The notes under the pieces were generated by a model. The model did no database searches. It saw only the letters and a program-made list of their open reading frames with translations, and was not told the DNA's origin. Source: Bacillus sp. ISL-55 (GTDB lineage: Bacteria; Bacillota; Bacilli; Bacillales; Cytobacillaceae). From it: a stretch of DNA of 64,000 bases. The stretch covers positions 1 to 64,000 of the forward strand of contig NZ_JAGGQU010000034.1 of NCBI RefSeq assembly GCF_018613155.1, given 5' to 3'. The translations under genes were made by a program, and so were the position numbers. Shown in pieces: positions 55,083 through 64,000 of the stretch (positions are counted from its first letter, which is position 1; each line of letters starts with the position of its first letter).

Positions 55083-55145
55083 GGGCAGTCGAGGCCCTGC
55101 TTCACGCCTTCAAAAAATAGTGAAGGAAGCGGGAATCAACTGCCC
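55083..55145 (-). other. Long imperfect hairpin between yacL and ispD
   Basis: GGGCAGT (55083-55089) and ACTGCCC (55139-55145) close a structure with inner GCTTC/GAAGC and CCTTC/GAAGG stems. No U-run. A second small hairpin TCCATC-CCTG-GATGGA overlaps the yacL stop region (about 55157-55172). Possibly an mRNA processing or leader structure. Confidence 0.45.
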
Positions 55146-55173
55146 ATAAAGGCTTGGTCCATCCAGGGATGGA

Positions 55174-56265
55174 TCAACTGATTATGCTTTTTTCCAACTG
55201 TTTCGGCTTTGCGAAAATCATTCGGCCAGCTGATGTTTGCAGCACACTTGTTACAAGAACATCGATACGCTTTCCGATATAATCGCGGCCTTCTTCGACT
55301 ACGATCATTGTGCCATCATCAAGGTATGCAATGCCCTGATTATGTTCCTTCCCATCCTTGATTACCTGGATGCTCAATTCTTCCCCAGGAAGGACGACTG
55401 GTTTCACTGCATTGGCAAGGTCATTGATATTCAGCACAGCAACCTTCTGCAACTCACATACTTTGTTCAGGTTGAAATCATTCGTGACGACCACACCATT
55501 TGTCAGCTTTGCCAGCTTTACCAGTTTGCTGTCGACTTCCTGGATGTCATCAAAATCACCTTCATAAATTTCAACCTTAATCTTAAGTTCCTTTTGAATA
55601 CGGTTAAGGATGTCCAATCCGCGTCTTCCGCGGTTGCGCTTCAACACGTCAGAAGAATCAGCGATATGCTGCAGTTCTTCCAGGACAAATTGTGGAATTA
55701 CTATGGTGCCCTCAAGGAATCCCGTCTGGCAGATATCAGCCACCCTGCCATCAATAATCACACTAGTATCGAGTATCTTCCACTCTCTTGCACGAGTTTC
55801 TTTTTCCACTTCTTCTTCAGTGCCTTTTTTCTTTGATTTAGAAAATAATCCAAGCAGTTCATCACGCTTCTTGAAACCGACCTGGAAGCCAAGATACCCA
55901 AATAAAAGTGTCAGCAGTGTCGGTGCGACTGTATTCACAACAGGAACCTGGATTGCATTAAGGGCAAATCCTACTAAAAATGCCACCAGCAGACCAAAGA
56001 AAAGGCCAACGCTGCCAAAGAGGACATCCGTAATTGGTGCCTTGATCAGCGACTCTTCAGCCCACCTCACAAAATTGGTCACAGGATCTACGGCCCAGAA
56101 AGTAAGAAGATAAAAAATAAGTGCACCCAAAACAGCAGTAACATAAGGATTATTGATGAGAGTCATGTCTCCCGCGTTCATTAATGATAATAAATCAGGA
56201 ATTAAGAATATACCAAGCGTTCCCCCAATGATCAGGAAGCAGGCTTGAATGATACGTCTTAACAT
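55174..56265 (-). CDS. yacL: YacL: membrane-anchored PIN-TRAM domain protein
   Basis: 363 aa. Four N-terminal membrane segments (about 5-25, 40-60, 80-105, 108-130), a charged linker, a PIN nuclease-like domain ([12 protein letters not shown], acidic residues at 166 and 172; TNDFNLNKV) and a C-terminal TRAM RNA-binding domain. Function not established. AAGGAGGTGAAAGG upstream. Between disA and ispD as in other bacilli. Confidence 0.92.
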   Translation of the reverse strand: MLRRIIQACFLIIGGTLGIFLIPDLLSLMNAGDMTLINNPYVTAVLGALIFYLLTFWAVDPVTNFVRWAEESLIKAPITDVLFGSVGLFFGLLVAFLVGFALNAIQVPVVNTVAPTLLTLLFGYLGFQVGFKKRDELLGLFSKSKKKGTEEEVEKETRAREWKILDTSVIIDGRVADICQTGFLEGTIVIPQFVLEELQHIADSSDVLKRNRGRRGLDILNRIQKELKIKVEIYEGDFDDIQEVDSKLVKLAKLTNGVVVTNDFNLNKVCELQKVAVLNINDLANAVKPVVLPGEELSIQVIKDGKEHNQGIAYLDDGTMIVVEEGRDYIGKRIDVLVTSVLQTSAGRMIFAKPKQLEKSIIS

Positions 56266-56490
56266 CCTTTCACCTCCTTTTACTCATTATAAACAACTTC
56301 CAAATTTTGAAACCCTTGTAATGAAAACATTTTCTTTAAATATAAACACCCAAATGATTATACGAATTTCCCCTGGCAAAGGTTACGTATTTTGTACAAT
56401 TAAAATGACAAAAATACAGCAAGATTGCCATAATCTCTATAGGAGTAATTCTCATCTTTAAAGTAGCACCGGGGCATGCAGGTGTCAATT

Positions 56491-56528
56491 AAAAGCAGGC
56501 CGCCAATGTTTGGGATTACATTTGGCGG
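56491..56528 (-). terminator. Terminator at the end of radA-disA
   Basis: Minus strand CCGCCAAATGT / ACATTGGCGG (10 bp with one bulge) then CCTGCTTTT. It overlaps the disA stop codon; the U-run is short. Confidence 0.6.
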
Positions 56529-57589
56529 TCCGCCATCAGCTGATCTCTGATGAGTTTAAAGCCTTCTTTGATTTTCCGGGCTCTTACTTCGCCAATGCCC
56601 TCTACATCGTCCAGCTCTTCAACGGAAGCTGCAATCATATTCTTGAATTTACTGAAACGTTTAATCAAATTCTCAGTAATGATCATCGGCAGCCGCGGGA
56701 TTTTATTCAGCATTCGATATCCTCGGGGACAGATGAATTCATCCAAATGCACATATCCCTGATGCCCGAGAAGCTTAAGGATAGTGGAATCCTCAATGAC
56801 CCCGGCCTTAGAAAGTTCCTGGAAACGAGACATCACCACATCTGCCTTTACTTCCTGTTCCGCAGAATAATCTTTGATGACAAGCAATGCTTCCCTTTCC
56901 ATTTCGGACAACAGTTCCTGCATTTGCAGGCGGATCAGCCGACCTTCCAAACCAAGTTCACTTAAATATGTCAAAAGCTCTGTCTTGATCCTTAATACCA
57001 TTTCAAAGCGATGGATCACCTGAAGCAAGTCATTATAAGTTACAAGATCTTCAAACTCGAGGATTCCCAGATTGGTGATGCTTTGTTCAAGGACGACCTT
57101 ATACTTTTCCAGCGTCTGGATTGCCTGGTTCGCCTTCGTCAGGATCACTCCGATTTCCTGCATGGCATAACGAAGGTGTCCCTGATACAAGGTAATGACA
57201 TTCCTTCGCTGGGAAATAGCGATGACGAGTGCCTTTGTTTGCCTCGCCACCCGTTCCGCTGTCCTGTGCCTCATCCCTGTCTCAGTCGAGGGCACTCCCG
57301 TGTCCGGCGCTAACTGGGCGTTGGCGAATAAGATTTTGCTTCCCGTCTCATTCAGGATGATTGCACCATCCATCTTCGCCAGTTCATAGAGATAGCTGGG
57401 GCTGAATCTGCAGTTGATCTCAAAACCGCCATCGACCAGGTTTTTCACTTTCTCATTGTATCCAAACACAATCAATCCACCTGTCTTGGCCCGGAGCACA
57501 TTATCGATCCCATCCCTTAGAGGCGTACCTGGAGCGATAAATTGAAGGATTTCACCTAACTCTTTTTCCTCAAGCTCTCTGTGTTCCAA
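56516..57589 (-). CDS. disA: DNA integrity scanning protein DisA, diadenylate cyclase
   Basis: 357 aa, TTG start with AGGGGG upstream. DAC domain with Asp74-Gly-Ala (DGAIIL) and RHR at 107-109 (GMRHRTAER) that make c-di-AMP; helical spine; C-terminal helix-hairpin-helix DNA-binding ([15 protein letters not shown]). Scans DNA and delays sporulation on damage. Four bases after radA. Confidence 0.96.
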   Translation of the reverse strand: MEHRELEEKELGEILQFIAPGTPLRDGIDNVLRAKTGGLIVFGYNEKVKNLVDGGFEINCRFSPSYLYELAKMDGAIILNETGSKILFANAQLAPDTGVPSTETGMRHRTAERVARQTKALVIAISQRRNVITLYQGHLRYAMQEIGVILTKANQAIQTLEKYKVVLEQSITNLGILEFEDLVTYNDLLQVIHRFEMVLRIKTELLTYLSELGLEGRLIRLQMQELLSEMEREALLVIKDYSAEQEVKADVVMSRFQELSKAGVIEDSTILKLLGHQGYVHLDEFICPRGYRMLNKIPRLPMIITENLIKRFSKFKNMIAASVEELDDVEGIGEVRARKIKEGFKLIRDQLMADRQM

Positions 57590-57593
57590 CCCA

Positions 57594-58973
57594 TCAACCC
57601 CCTAAGGTGACTTTTAACGCATGGCTGACCGATGATACCCCGATAAGTTCAACACCCTGTGGAGGAGTCCATCCGCCAAGATTATTCTCCGGTAAAATAA
57701 TTCTTTCAAAGCCAAGCTTCGCCGCTTCCTGGACACGCTGTTCAATCCTCGAGACTCTCCTTACTTCCCCGGTCAGACCCACCTCGCCAATGATACAATC
57801 CGTAGCGCGGGTCGGTTTATCCCTGAAGCTTGAAGCAATGCTGACAGCCACCGCAAGATCGATTGCCGGTTCATCCAGCTTCACTCCGCCGGCGACCTTC
57901 AGATAAGCATCCTGGTTTGCCAGCAGCAACCCGACTCGCTTCTCCAGCACCGCCATCAGCAACGAAACGCGGTTATGGTCGATCCCGGTAGCCATCCGTC
58001 TTGGATTTCCGAAGCTCGTTGGTGAAATCAAGGCCTGGATTTCAACCAATACTGGCCGTGTCCCTTCCATTGAGGCTACAACCGTTGAACCCGAAGCTCC
58101 CTGGGATCTTTCCTCTAAAAAAATTTCCGATGGGTTTGCCACTTCTTCAAGACCCATTTCCTTCATCTCAAAAATACCCATTTCATTCGTGGAGCCGAAA
58201 CGGTTTTTAACAGCCCGGAGGATTCTGTACGTATGGTGCCTTTCACCTTCAAAATACAGAACTGTATCGACCATATGCTCCAGCAGTCTAGGTCCGGCGA
58301 TCGAGCCTTCCTTTGTGACATGGCCAACGATAAAAATTGCGATTCCCTTTGTTTTCCCAATCCTCATTAACTCAGCTGTACATTCCCTAACCTGTGACAC
58401 GCTGCCTGGAGCAGATGTCACTTCCGGGTGAAATATGGTTTGGATTGAATCCACAATGACAAAATCCGGGTTTGTATTTTCAATTGTAAGGCTGATTTCC
58501 TGCAGATTTGTTTCCGAATAAACAAGCAGGTTATCCGATGTGACTCCGAGGCGGTCTGCTCGCAGCTTCGTTTGCCTCATCGACTCCTCACCTGAAATAT
58601 ATAGGACTGAATGAGCCTTTTTTGCCAGCTGATAAGATACCTGAAGCAATAGTGTCGATTTACCAATGCCAGGGTCCCCGCCAATCAACACAAGCGATCC
58701 CCTGACAACGCCGCCGCCAAGTACCCGGTTCAACTCATTCAAGTCTGTCGTAATCCGCGGCTCGCTGACGGTTTCAATACTGGTGATCGGAGTGGCCTTT
58801 GCGGCAACACCCGAATTCCCTGTATTGGCAAAAGCTCCTCTTCTTGTCGAGCCAGTGCTTTCCACTTCCTCGACCATCTTATTCCATTGCCCGCATCCCG
58901 GACATTTCCCCATCCATTTCGGAGATTCATAGCCGCATTCCTGGCACATGAATTTTGTTTTTCTTTTTGCCAT
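57594..58973 (-). CDS. radA: DNA repair protein RadA
   Basis: 459 aa. Zinc finger Cys10, Cys13, Cys24, Cys27; Walker [11 protein letters not shown]; RadA-specific KNRFGS motif; C-terminal Lon-protease-like domain. Promotes branch migration in recombination. Upstream spacer of 309 bases separates it from clpC; no promoter there is convincing. Confidence 0.96.
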   Translation of the reverse strand: MAKRKTKFMCQECGYESPKWMGKCPGCGQWNKMVEEVESTGSTRRGAFANTGNSGVAAKATPITSIETVSEPRITTDLNELNRVLGGGVVRGSLVLIGGDPGIGKSTLLLQVSYQLAKKAHSVLYISGEESMRQTKLRADRLGVTSDNLLVYSETNLQEISLTIENTNPDFVIVDSIQTIFHPEVTSAPGSVSQVRECTAELMRIGKTKGIAIFIVGHVTKEGSIAGPRLLEHMVDTVLYFEGERHHTYRILRAVKNRFGSTNEMGIFEMKEMGLEEVANPSEIFLEERSQGASGSTVVASMEGTRPVLVEIQALISPTSFGNPRRMATGIDHNRVSLLMAVLEKRVGLLLANQDAYLKVAGGVKLDEPAIDLAVAVSIASSFRDKPTRATDCIIGEVGLTGEVRRVSRIEQRVQEAAKLGFERIILPENNLGGWTPPQGVELIGVSSVSHALKVTLGG

Positions 58974-59225
58974 TTTCTTAGCCTCTCAATAAAAAAAGTT
59001 ATTATCTTATCTTTATAATAAAGCCAAACAAGTAATAAAAGAAATGATAGCGACTGAAGTACCTATGTAATTTTTCTACAAGGTTTATTTGAGGTCTTGA
59101 ATCAATAAGTTTACTTCTTCAATTAAATTATGTTCATATCCTGCTGCCGCAATTCCAACTATTTTTTAGAATGGTTGTTTTCTTGTATATGCAATCACCG
59201 GAGATTGCGAGGAAAGTTAAATTAG
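58974..59225. other. Spacer between clpC terminator and radA
   Basis: About 250 A/T-rich bases. TATAAA- and TAAGATAAT-like sequence near 58995-59020 (minus) might be a -10 for radA-disA but no matching -35 was found. Nothing else seen. Confidence 0.5.
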
Positions 59226-59264
59226 AAAAAAGGGGTACACGTATTTAGTACGTATACCCCTTTT
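59226..59264 (-). terminator. Terminator of the ctsR-clpC operon
   Basis: Minus strand AAAAGGGGTATACGTA-N5-TACGTGTACCCCTTTT (16 bp, one mismatch), then TTCTAA. Strong. Confidence 0.92.
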
Positions 59265-59282
59265 AATAACCTGTTAAGCCAT

Positions 59283-61721
59283 CTAAACTTTTGCCGATCC
59301 TTCTGGAGCCTTGACGACAAATTCGCCATTTTCAACATCTATGATGACATTTTGCCCAGTGAGGACGGTTCCCTTAAGCAATTCTTCAGACAACTGGTCT
59401 TCGATATGCTTCTGGATCGCCCTGCGTAACGGACGTGCGCCGTATTCCGGATCGTACCCTTCCTCGGAAATTTTCTCTTTTGCAGCATCTGTCAGCTCTA
59501 ATGTGATTTCCTGTTCTTTCAGGCGCTTCACAAGCTGATCGGACATCAATGTTACGATCTCCTTCAAATGTGGCTTTTCAAGAGCATGGAAGACAATGAT
59601 CTCATCGATACGGTTGAGGAATTCAGGACGGAATGCCTTTTTCAGCTCTTCCATCACTTTGCCCTTCATATCTTTGTAATCCTGTTCGCCATCCTGGATG
59701 TTGAAACCGACATATTTATTCCGCTTCAACGCTTCCGCTCCGACATTGGATGTCAGGATCATGATGGTATTGCGGAAATCGACTGTCCGGCCCTTGGAGT
59801 CAGTCAATCGGCCATCTTCTAAGACCTGCAGCAAGATGTTGAACACATCTGGATGCGCTTTTTCAATTTCATCCAGCAGGATGACGGAGTATGGCTTTCT
59901 GCGGACCTTCTCAGTCAATTGGCCGCCTTCATCGTATCCGACATAGCCTGGAGGTGAACCGACAAGACGGGATGTCGAATGCTTCTCCATGTACTCGGAC
60001 ATATCGACGCGGATCATCGCATCTTCATCTCCAAACATGGACTCCGCCAATGCTCTTGCCAATTCCGTTTTACCAACACCTGTTGGCCCAAGGAAAATGA
60101 ATGAACCAATAGGACGTTTCGGATCCTTCAAGCCTGCGCGTGCACGTCTGACGGCCTTGGAAACGGCTTTAACGGCTTCATCCTGGCCGATGACACGGGA
60201 GTGAAGGATTTCCTCAAGGTTCAAGAGCTTATCTGTTTCGGTTTGAGCTAGCTTGGAAACAGGGATATTCGTCCAGCTGGACACCACATGGGCGATGTCT
60301 TCCACTGTCACTTCACTGTTTTCCTTGCCCTGCTTTTCTTTCCATGTCTTCTTCGTATTTTCAAGCTGTTCACGAAGGCGCTGTTCTGTATCTCTTAATG
60401 ATGCAGCCTTTTCAAACTCCTGGCTTTGTACAGAAGCATCCTTCTCCTTGCGTACTTCCTCCAGCTTCACCTCAAGCTCCTTAAGGTTTGGCGGAGTGGT
60501 ATAAGAGCGCAGGCGAACCTTCGAACCAGCTTCATCAATTAAGTCAATCGCTTTATCCGGCAGGAAACGGTCGGAGATGTATCGATCCGATAGTTTTACT
60601 GCCGCATCAATTGCCTCATCGGTAATTGATACGCGGTGGTGAGCTTCATACCGGTCGCGAAGCCCCTTCAAAATTTGTACTGACTCTTCCGCTGTTGGTT
60701 CATCAACGGTAATCGGCTGGAAACGTCGTTCTAGCGCAGCATCTTTCTCAATGTATTTACGGTACTCATCAAGTGTTGTCGCGCCGATACACTGCAGTTC
60801 GCCACGAGCCAATGAAGGCTTCAGGATATTGGACGCGTCAATCGCACCCTCTGCACCGCCAGCACCGATCAGAGTATGAAGCTCATCGATGAAAAGAATG
60901 ATATTGCCCGCCTGGCGGATTTCATCCATTACCTTCTTAAGGCGGTCTTCAAATTCACCACGGTATTTAGTCCCGGCAACAACCGTACCCATATCCAGCG
61001 TCATGACTCGCTTGTCACGGAGGATTTCCGGCACCTCGTTATTCACAATTTGCTGTGCCAATCCTTCAGCAATCGCTGTTTTACCTACACCAGGCTCCCC
61101 AATTAGTACAGGGTTGTTCTTCGTCCGGCGGCTTAACACTTCGATTACACGCTGGATTTCCTTGCTGCGGCCGATGACCGGATCAAGGCTGCCTTCCCTG
61201 GCGATTGCTGTTAAGTCTCTTGCAAGGCTATCAAGGGTAGGAGTATTGGCATTAGCTGCTCCGCCTCCCTGATGACCTGAAGTTTCATTGCTTCCAAGCA
61301 GCTGTAGAACCTGCTGGCGCGCTTTGTTCAAGCTTACACCAAGGTTGTTCAGCACTCTTGCAGCCACGCCCTCTCCCTCACGAATCAATCCGAGAAGGAT
61401 ATGTTCTGTACCTACATAGGAATGGCCCAGCTTCCTTGCCTCATCCATGGAAAGCTCGATGACCTTTTTAGCTCTTGGAGTATAGTGGATTGTCTGGGAA
61501 GTTTCCTGGCCGCGGCCAATCAGGTTTTCAACTTCCTTCTGGATTTTCTCTGCTCCAAGCCCTAGTCCATAAAGCGCCTTTGCCGCAATGCCCTCTCCCT
61601 CACGCACAAGGCCAAGCAAGATGTGTTCTGTACCGATATTGTTATGTCCAAGGCGAATTGCCTCTTCCTGTGCGAGTGCCAATACTTTTTGTGCCCTCTC
61701 GGTAAATCGTCCAAACATCAT
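59283..61721 (-). CDS. clpC: ATP-dependent Clp protease ATP-binding subunit ClpC
   Basis: 812 aa. Two Clp-N repeats (1-145), AAA1 with GEPGVGKT, a UVR/middle domain (about 410-460) for McsB/MecA control, AAA2 with GPTGVGKT, and the ClpP-docking region. Unfolds substrates, including McsB-phosphoarginine-marked proteins, for ClpP. Start MMFGRF with GGAGG eight bases upstream, inside the mcsB end (4-base gap). Confidence 0.98.
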   Translation of the reverse strand: MMFGRFTERAQKVLALAQEEAIRLGHNNIGTEHILLGLVREGEGIAAKALYGLGLGAEKIQKEVENLIGRGQETSQTIHYTPRAKKVIELSMDEARKLGHSYVGTEHILLGLIREGEGVAARVLNNLGVSLNKARQQVLQLLGSNETSGHQGGGAANANTPTLDSLARDLTAIAREGSLDPVIGRSKEIQRVIEVLSRRTKNNPVLIGEPGVGKTAIAEGLAQQIVNNEVPEILRDKRVMTLDMGTVVAGTKYRGEFEDRLKKVMDEIRQAGNIILFIDELHTLIGAGGAEGAIDASNILKPSLARGELQCIGATTLDEYRKYIEKDAALERRFQPITVDEPTAEESVQILKGLRDRYEAHHRVSITDEAIDAAVKLSDRYISDRFLPDKAIDLIDEAGSKVRLRSYTTPPNLKELEVKLEEVRKEKDASVQSQEFEKAASLRDTEQRLREQLENTKKTWKEKQGKENSEVTVEDIAHVVSSWTNIPVSKLAQTETDKLLNLEEILHSRVIGQDEAVKAVSKAVRRARAGLKDPKRPIGSFIFLGPTGVGKTELARALAESMFGDEDAMIRVDMSEYMEKHSTSRLVGSPPGYVGYDEGGQLTEKVRRKPYSVILLDEIEKAHPDVFNILLQVLEDGRLTDSKGRTVDFRNTIMILTSNVGAEALKRNKYVGFNIQDGEQDYKDMKGKVMEELKKAFRPEFLNRIDEIIVFHALEKPHLKEIVTLMSDQLVKRLKEQEITLELTDAAKEKISEEGYDPEYGARPLRRAIQKHIEDQLSEELLKGTVLTGQNVIIDVENGEFVVKAPEGSAKV

Positions 61722-61725
61722 AAGA

Positions 61726-62808
61726 TCATCCTCCTGACTCGTCTTTTGTTTCCATTTTCAATCGTTCTCTTATTAAAGCAGCCCTGCGGATATCCCGTTC
61801 ATTCGGTCTTAATGGGCCTCCCGCAAACTGCTGCAAAAACCCAGGCTGAGTTAATATCATCAATTCATTGAGTATCGATTTTGATATATTTTTTATAAAG
61901 CCCATATCTATTCCAAGCCTTAGATCAGAAAGGCAGCGGGCAGCTTCCTTCGTTTCGATGATTCTGCTGTTGGCAAGTGTCCCATATGATCGAAACACTC
62001 TGTCTTCTAATTGTATGTTCGAAGTCTTCGCTAATGCTTCCCGCGCTGACCTTTCCTGAGATATAATCTGGCTTACGACACTTTTTAAATCGTCTATGAT
62101 GTCCTCTTCCGATTTTCCGAGTGTAATTTGGTTCGAGATTTGAAAAATATTGCCGAGCGCTTCACTGCCCTCGCCGTAAATACCTCTTACCACCAAACCA
62201 AGCTGGTTAATCGCCGGGACGATCCTGTTCATTTGCTGTGTCAAAACAAGTCCTGGCAGGTGCATCATCACCGATGCTCTCAGGCCTGTGCCCACATTAG
62301 TAGGGCAGCTTGTCAAATAGCCAAATTTCTCATCAAAAGCATAATTGACATAGTCCTCAAGCCAGTCATCGATCTCATTTGCAGTCTCTAGTGCTTCACT
62401 TAGCTGGAAGCCAGGGAATAAACACTGAATCCTGATGTGGTCCTCCTCATTGATCATGATGCTCACTTCTTCATTTTCAGAAAGCAAGACTGCACCATGA
62501 ACGGAGTTTTCTGCCAGATTCGGACTGATCAAATGCTTCTCGACTAACACCCTTTTCTGCAAAGGCGGAATTTCATCCATTTTGATCATTTCCAACTGAC
62601 CGAAGGAAGCTGTCGATGTATTGCTGGCACGTTCATTGATCGTACCTACCACTGCTTCTGCCTCTCCATTGGTGAAAAGCGTCGGAAAGTTATACTCATC
62701 AAGATTCCTTGCAAAACGAATACGAGAGCTAAGGACAATATCTGAATCAGGTCCATCATCACTCATCCAGGAGCTGACAGCCTGATTGATAAACTTCTCC
62801 AATGACAA
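61726..62808 (-). CDS. mcsB: Protein arginine kinase McsB
   Basis: 360 aa, TTG start with GGGAGGGGAG upstream. Phosphagen-kinase fold: [30 protein letters not shown] with the catalytic Cys, and [12 protein letters not shown]. Phosphorylates arginines on CtsR and unfolded proteins, tagging them for ClpCP. Needs McsA, encoded two bases upstream. Confidence 0.96.
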   Translation of the reverse strand: MSLEKFINQAVSSWMSDDGPDSDIVLSSRIRFARNLDEYNFPTLFTNGEAEAVVGTINERASNTSTASFGQLEMIKMDEIPPLQKRVLVEKHLISPNLAENSVHGAVLLSENEEVSIMINEEDHIRIQCLFPGFQLSEALETANEIDDWLEDYVNYAFDEKFGYLTSCPTNVGTGLRASVMMHLPGLVLTQQMNRIVPAINQLGLVVRGIYGEGSEALGNIFQISNQITLGKSEEDIIDDLKSVVSQIISQERSAREALAKTSNIQLEDRVFRSYGTLANSRIIETKEAARCLSDLRLGIDMGFIKNISKSILNELMILTQPGFLQQFAGGPLRPNERDIRRAALIRERLKMETKDESGG

Positions 62809-62810
62809 GG

Positions 62811-63356
62811 CTACTCCCCTCCCTCTTGACCAGCTGACAATTTCCTTTCAAGTTCCCTGATCTGGTCCCTTGTCTCTGCAGCTTTCTCAAATTCCTCTGC
62901 AGAAATCAGGCTTTTCAGAGTTTGCTTAAGCTGATCGATTGTCTTCCTTACATGAAGATCCCCGCCGACTCTTTTAGGGATTTTTCCATTATGCATGGAA
63001 TTGCCACTATGGAGCCTCCTTACAATCGGGGTCAACTGTTCGCGAAAAGCATCATAGCAAGTCGCACAGCCAAACCGGCCTACTTTCACAAACTGTGGAA
63101 ACGTCATCGAACATTGCGGGCATTGGACCACTTGCTCAGCTTCAAATTGCTTTTTTTGTTCCGGAAAAGCATGTTCCATATTCAACAATCCGGCAAGTAA
63201 GCTATTGATCGAAAATGCAGGGCCATTGTTCATCATAAACAGTTCGCCTTTTTCTTGTGCGCAAATTTCGCACAAGTGCAATTTCGTTTTTTCTCCATTT
63301 GAATAATTCGTGAAGTGCAGCGTTGCCGGCCTTTGATTACACTCTTGGCAGATCAT
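62811..63356 (-). CDS. mcsA: McsA, activator of McsB
   Basis: 181 aa. Two zinc-binding blocks: Cys3/Cys6 with Cys29/Cys32 (MICQECNQ...HLCEIC) and CPQC with CATC; C-terminal UVR motif ([20 protein letters not shown]). Senses stress and activates McsB. 27 bases after ctsR. Confidence 0.95.
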   Translation of the reverse strand: MICQECNQRPATLHFTNYSNGEKTKLHLCEICAQEKGELFMMNNGPAFSINSLLAGLLNMEHAFPEQKKQFEAEQVVQCPQCSMTFPQFVKVGRFGCATCYDAFREQLTPIVRRLHSGNSMHNGKIPKRVGGDLHVRKTIDQLKQTLKSLISAEEFEKAAETRDQIRELERKLSAGQEGGE

Positions 63357-63383
63357 ACCCTCACCTCTTTATCTGCTTTGATA

Positions 63384-63845
63384 TTATTTATACTTCAATG
63401 CCATAAGCATTGCTTTCAACATCCTCGCACGCAGCTCATCACGCTGTGGCAGCTCTATATACAGGACAGATCTGTCAAGCACACTCAGCATGATCTTTGC
63501 CTCGCGATCAGTGACTACATCTTCCTCTACAAGACGGAATATAACATGCTCAGCGCTGCTTTGCGAAATTCGAGTCTGAATCAAAGACAGTAAATCATCA
63601 ATCAAATGTGCATGATCATACGCCTGGACTTTAATGATACGGATGTAGCCGCCGCCGCCCCGTTTACTCTCGACAAGATAGCCCCGTTCAATCGTGAACC
63701 TTGTATTGATGACATAATTGATCTGGGATGGCACGCACTGAAATTTATCGGCGATCTCACTTCGCTTAATTTCAACGATGTCTTTATCGCTCATTTCTAA
63801 AACCTGCTTAAGGTAATGTTCTATGATGTCCGATATATTCCTCAC
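63384..63845 (-). CDS. ctsR: Transcriptional repressor CtsR
   Basis: 153 aa from GTG at 63843-63845, with GGGGGAGG upstream; an in-frame extension to 63914 would include the operator and is rejected. RNISDIIEHYLKQVLEMSDK, winged helix with IADKFQCVPSQINYVINTRF and the glycine wing SKRGGGGYIRI that senses heat. Represses this operon and clpP/clpE. Confidence 0.96.
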   Translation of the reverse strand: MRNISDIIEHYLKQVLEMSDKDIVEIKRSEIADKFQCVPSQINYVINTRFTIERGYLVESKRGGGGYIRIIKVQAYDHAHLIDDLLSLIQTRISQSSAEHVIFRLVEEDVVTDREAKIMLSVLDRSVLYIELPQRDELRARMLKAMLMALKYK

Positions 63846-63865
63846 TAAACCTCCCCCAATCTGAC

Positions 63866-63882
63866 TTTGACTATATTTGACG
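63866..63882 (-). promoter_or_regulatory. CtsR operator
   Basis: Minus strand CGTCAAATATAGTCAAA: two direct GTCAAA heptads with a 3-4 base spacer, the CtsR consensus (RGTCAAANANRGTCAAA), placed over the expected transcription start. Confidence 0.92.
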
Positions 63883-63885
63883 TTA

Positions 63886-63914
63886 ATTATACAAAAAATT
63901 TTTTCCCGTTGCAA
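63886..63914 (-). promoter_or_regulatory. ctsR operon promoter (sigma-A)
   Basis: Minus strand TTGCAA (63909-63914), 17-bp spacer, TATAAT (63886-63891), followed four bases later by the CtsR operator. Confidence 0.9.
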
Positions 63915-63985
63915 TGAAAGCAGCCTGAAATATGTTCGTCAAAATTATGTATGCCAAATCATGACAATAAGGGGGTGTGTTGGTT

Positions 63986-63994
63986 ATTATACCC
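63986..63994 (-). promoter_or_regulatory. Partial promoter at the window edge
   Basis: Minus strand GGGTATAAT: contains GGGTAT (sigma-B -10) and TATAAT (sigma-A -10). The -35 would lie beyond position 64000. B. subtilis clpC operon has a sigma-B promoter, so this may be its counterpart. Confidence 0.35.
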
Positions 63995-64000
63995 ATTTTG

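Noticed and set aside
63915-64000. Sigma-B promoter for ctsR
   Set aside because: Only the GGGTAT half is inside the window; the -35 cannot be seen, so it is listed only as a partial low-confidence promoter.

Overview
The window is a chromosomal segment of a low-to-moderate GC Gram-positive endospore former of the family Bacillaceae. It carries spore genes (pdaB, gerD, cwlD, kbaA, sigH), a complete S10-spc-alpha / str / rpoBC ribosomal super-cluster, the ctsR-mcsA-mcsB-clpC heat-shock operon and disA. The gene order matches, from memory, the ctsR-to-pdaB stretch of Bacillus subtilis. Genus cannot be fixed from this alone. No tRNA, phage, insertion sequence, CRISPR array or recognisable defence island was seen.

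Layout, left to right. 1-240: tandem promoters and leader of an rRNA operon that reads leftward out of the window (no 16S sequence is inside). 255-5617: a spore/germination block (unnamed 75-aa gene, pdaB, kbaA, gerD, salA/mrp, cwlD, ybaK). 5877-8654: an accessory patch on the plus strand with an intracellular subtilisin, a translationally coupled signal-less endonuclease I homologue and an unknown very acidic protein. 9025-13299: rplM-rpsI and ecfA1-ecfA2-ecfT-truA. 13380-13640: a candidate structured leader RNA. 13722-28578: rplQ to rpsJ. 29669-34393: tuf, fusA, rpsG, rpsL, rplGB. 34580-46700: rpoC, rpoB, rsmC, rplL, rplJ, rplA, rplK, nusG, secE, rpmGB. 46848-53707: sigH, rae1, rlmB, mrnC, cysS, cysE (behind a T-box), gltX. 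53793-58973: ispF, ispD, yacL, disA, radA. 59283-63845: clpC, mcsB, mcsA, ctsR. Almost everything after 8.7 kb lies on the minus strand and is transcribed toward position 1.

Regulation is unusually readable. Many sigma-A promoters with 16-18 bp spacers can be placed (rrn, rplM, rpsJ, tuf, rplGB, rpoB, rplJ, rplK, nusG, rpmGB, sigH, cysE, ctsR). The growth genes are cut into transcription units by intrinsic terminators inside the long cluster, several of them between a promoter and its first gene (L10 leader, nusG leader, rpoB leader). A cysteine T-box precedes cysE-cysS and a CtsR heptad-repeat operator lies just downstream of the ctsR -10 box.

The least explained parts are intergenic: (a) three unrelated tandem-repeat arrays whose periods are close to whole numbers of DNA helical turns (52, 20.4 and 52.5 bp); (b) a family of about 118-bp dispersed palindromic elements, with internally deleted copies, one pair sitting inside the rplK-rplA operon; (c) the 260-nt candidate RNA upstream of ecfA1, which can form two mutually exclusive 3' structures ending in a U-run; and (d) the coupled protease-nuclease pair. 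I see no single large undescribed multi-gene system; these are the best candidates for new biology.
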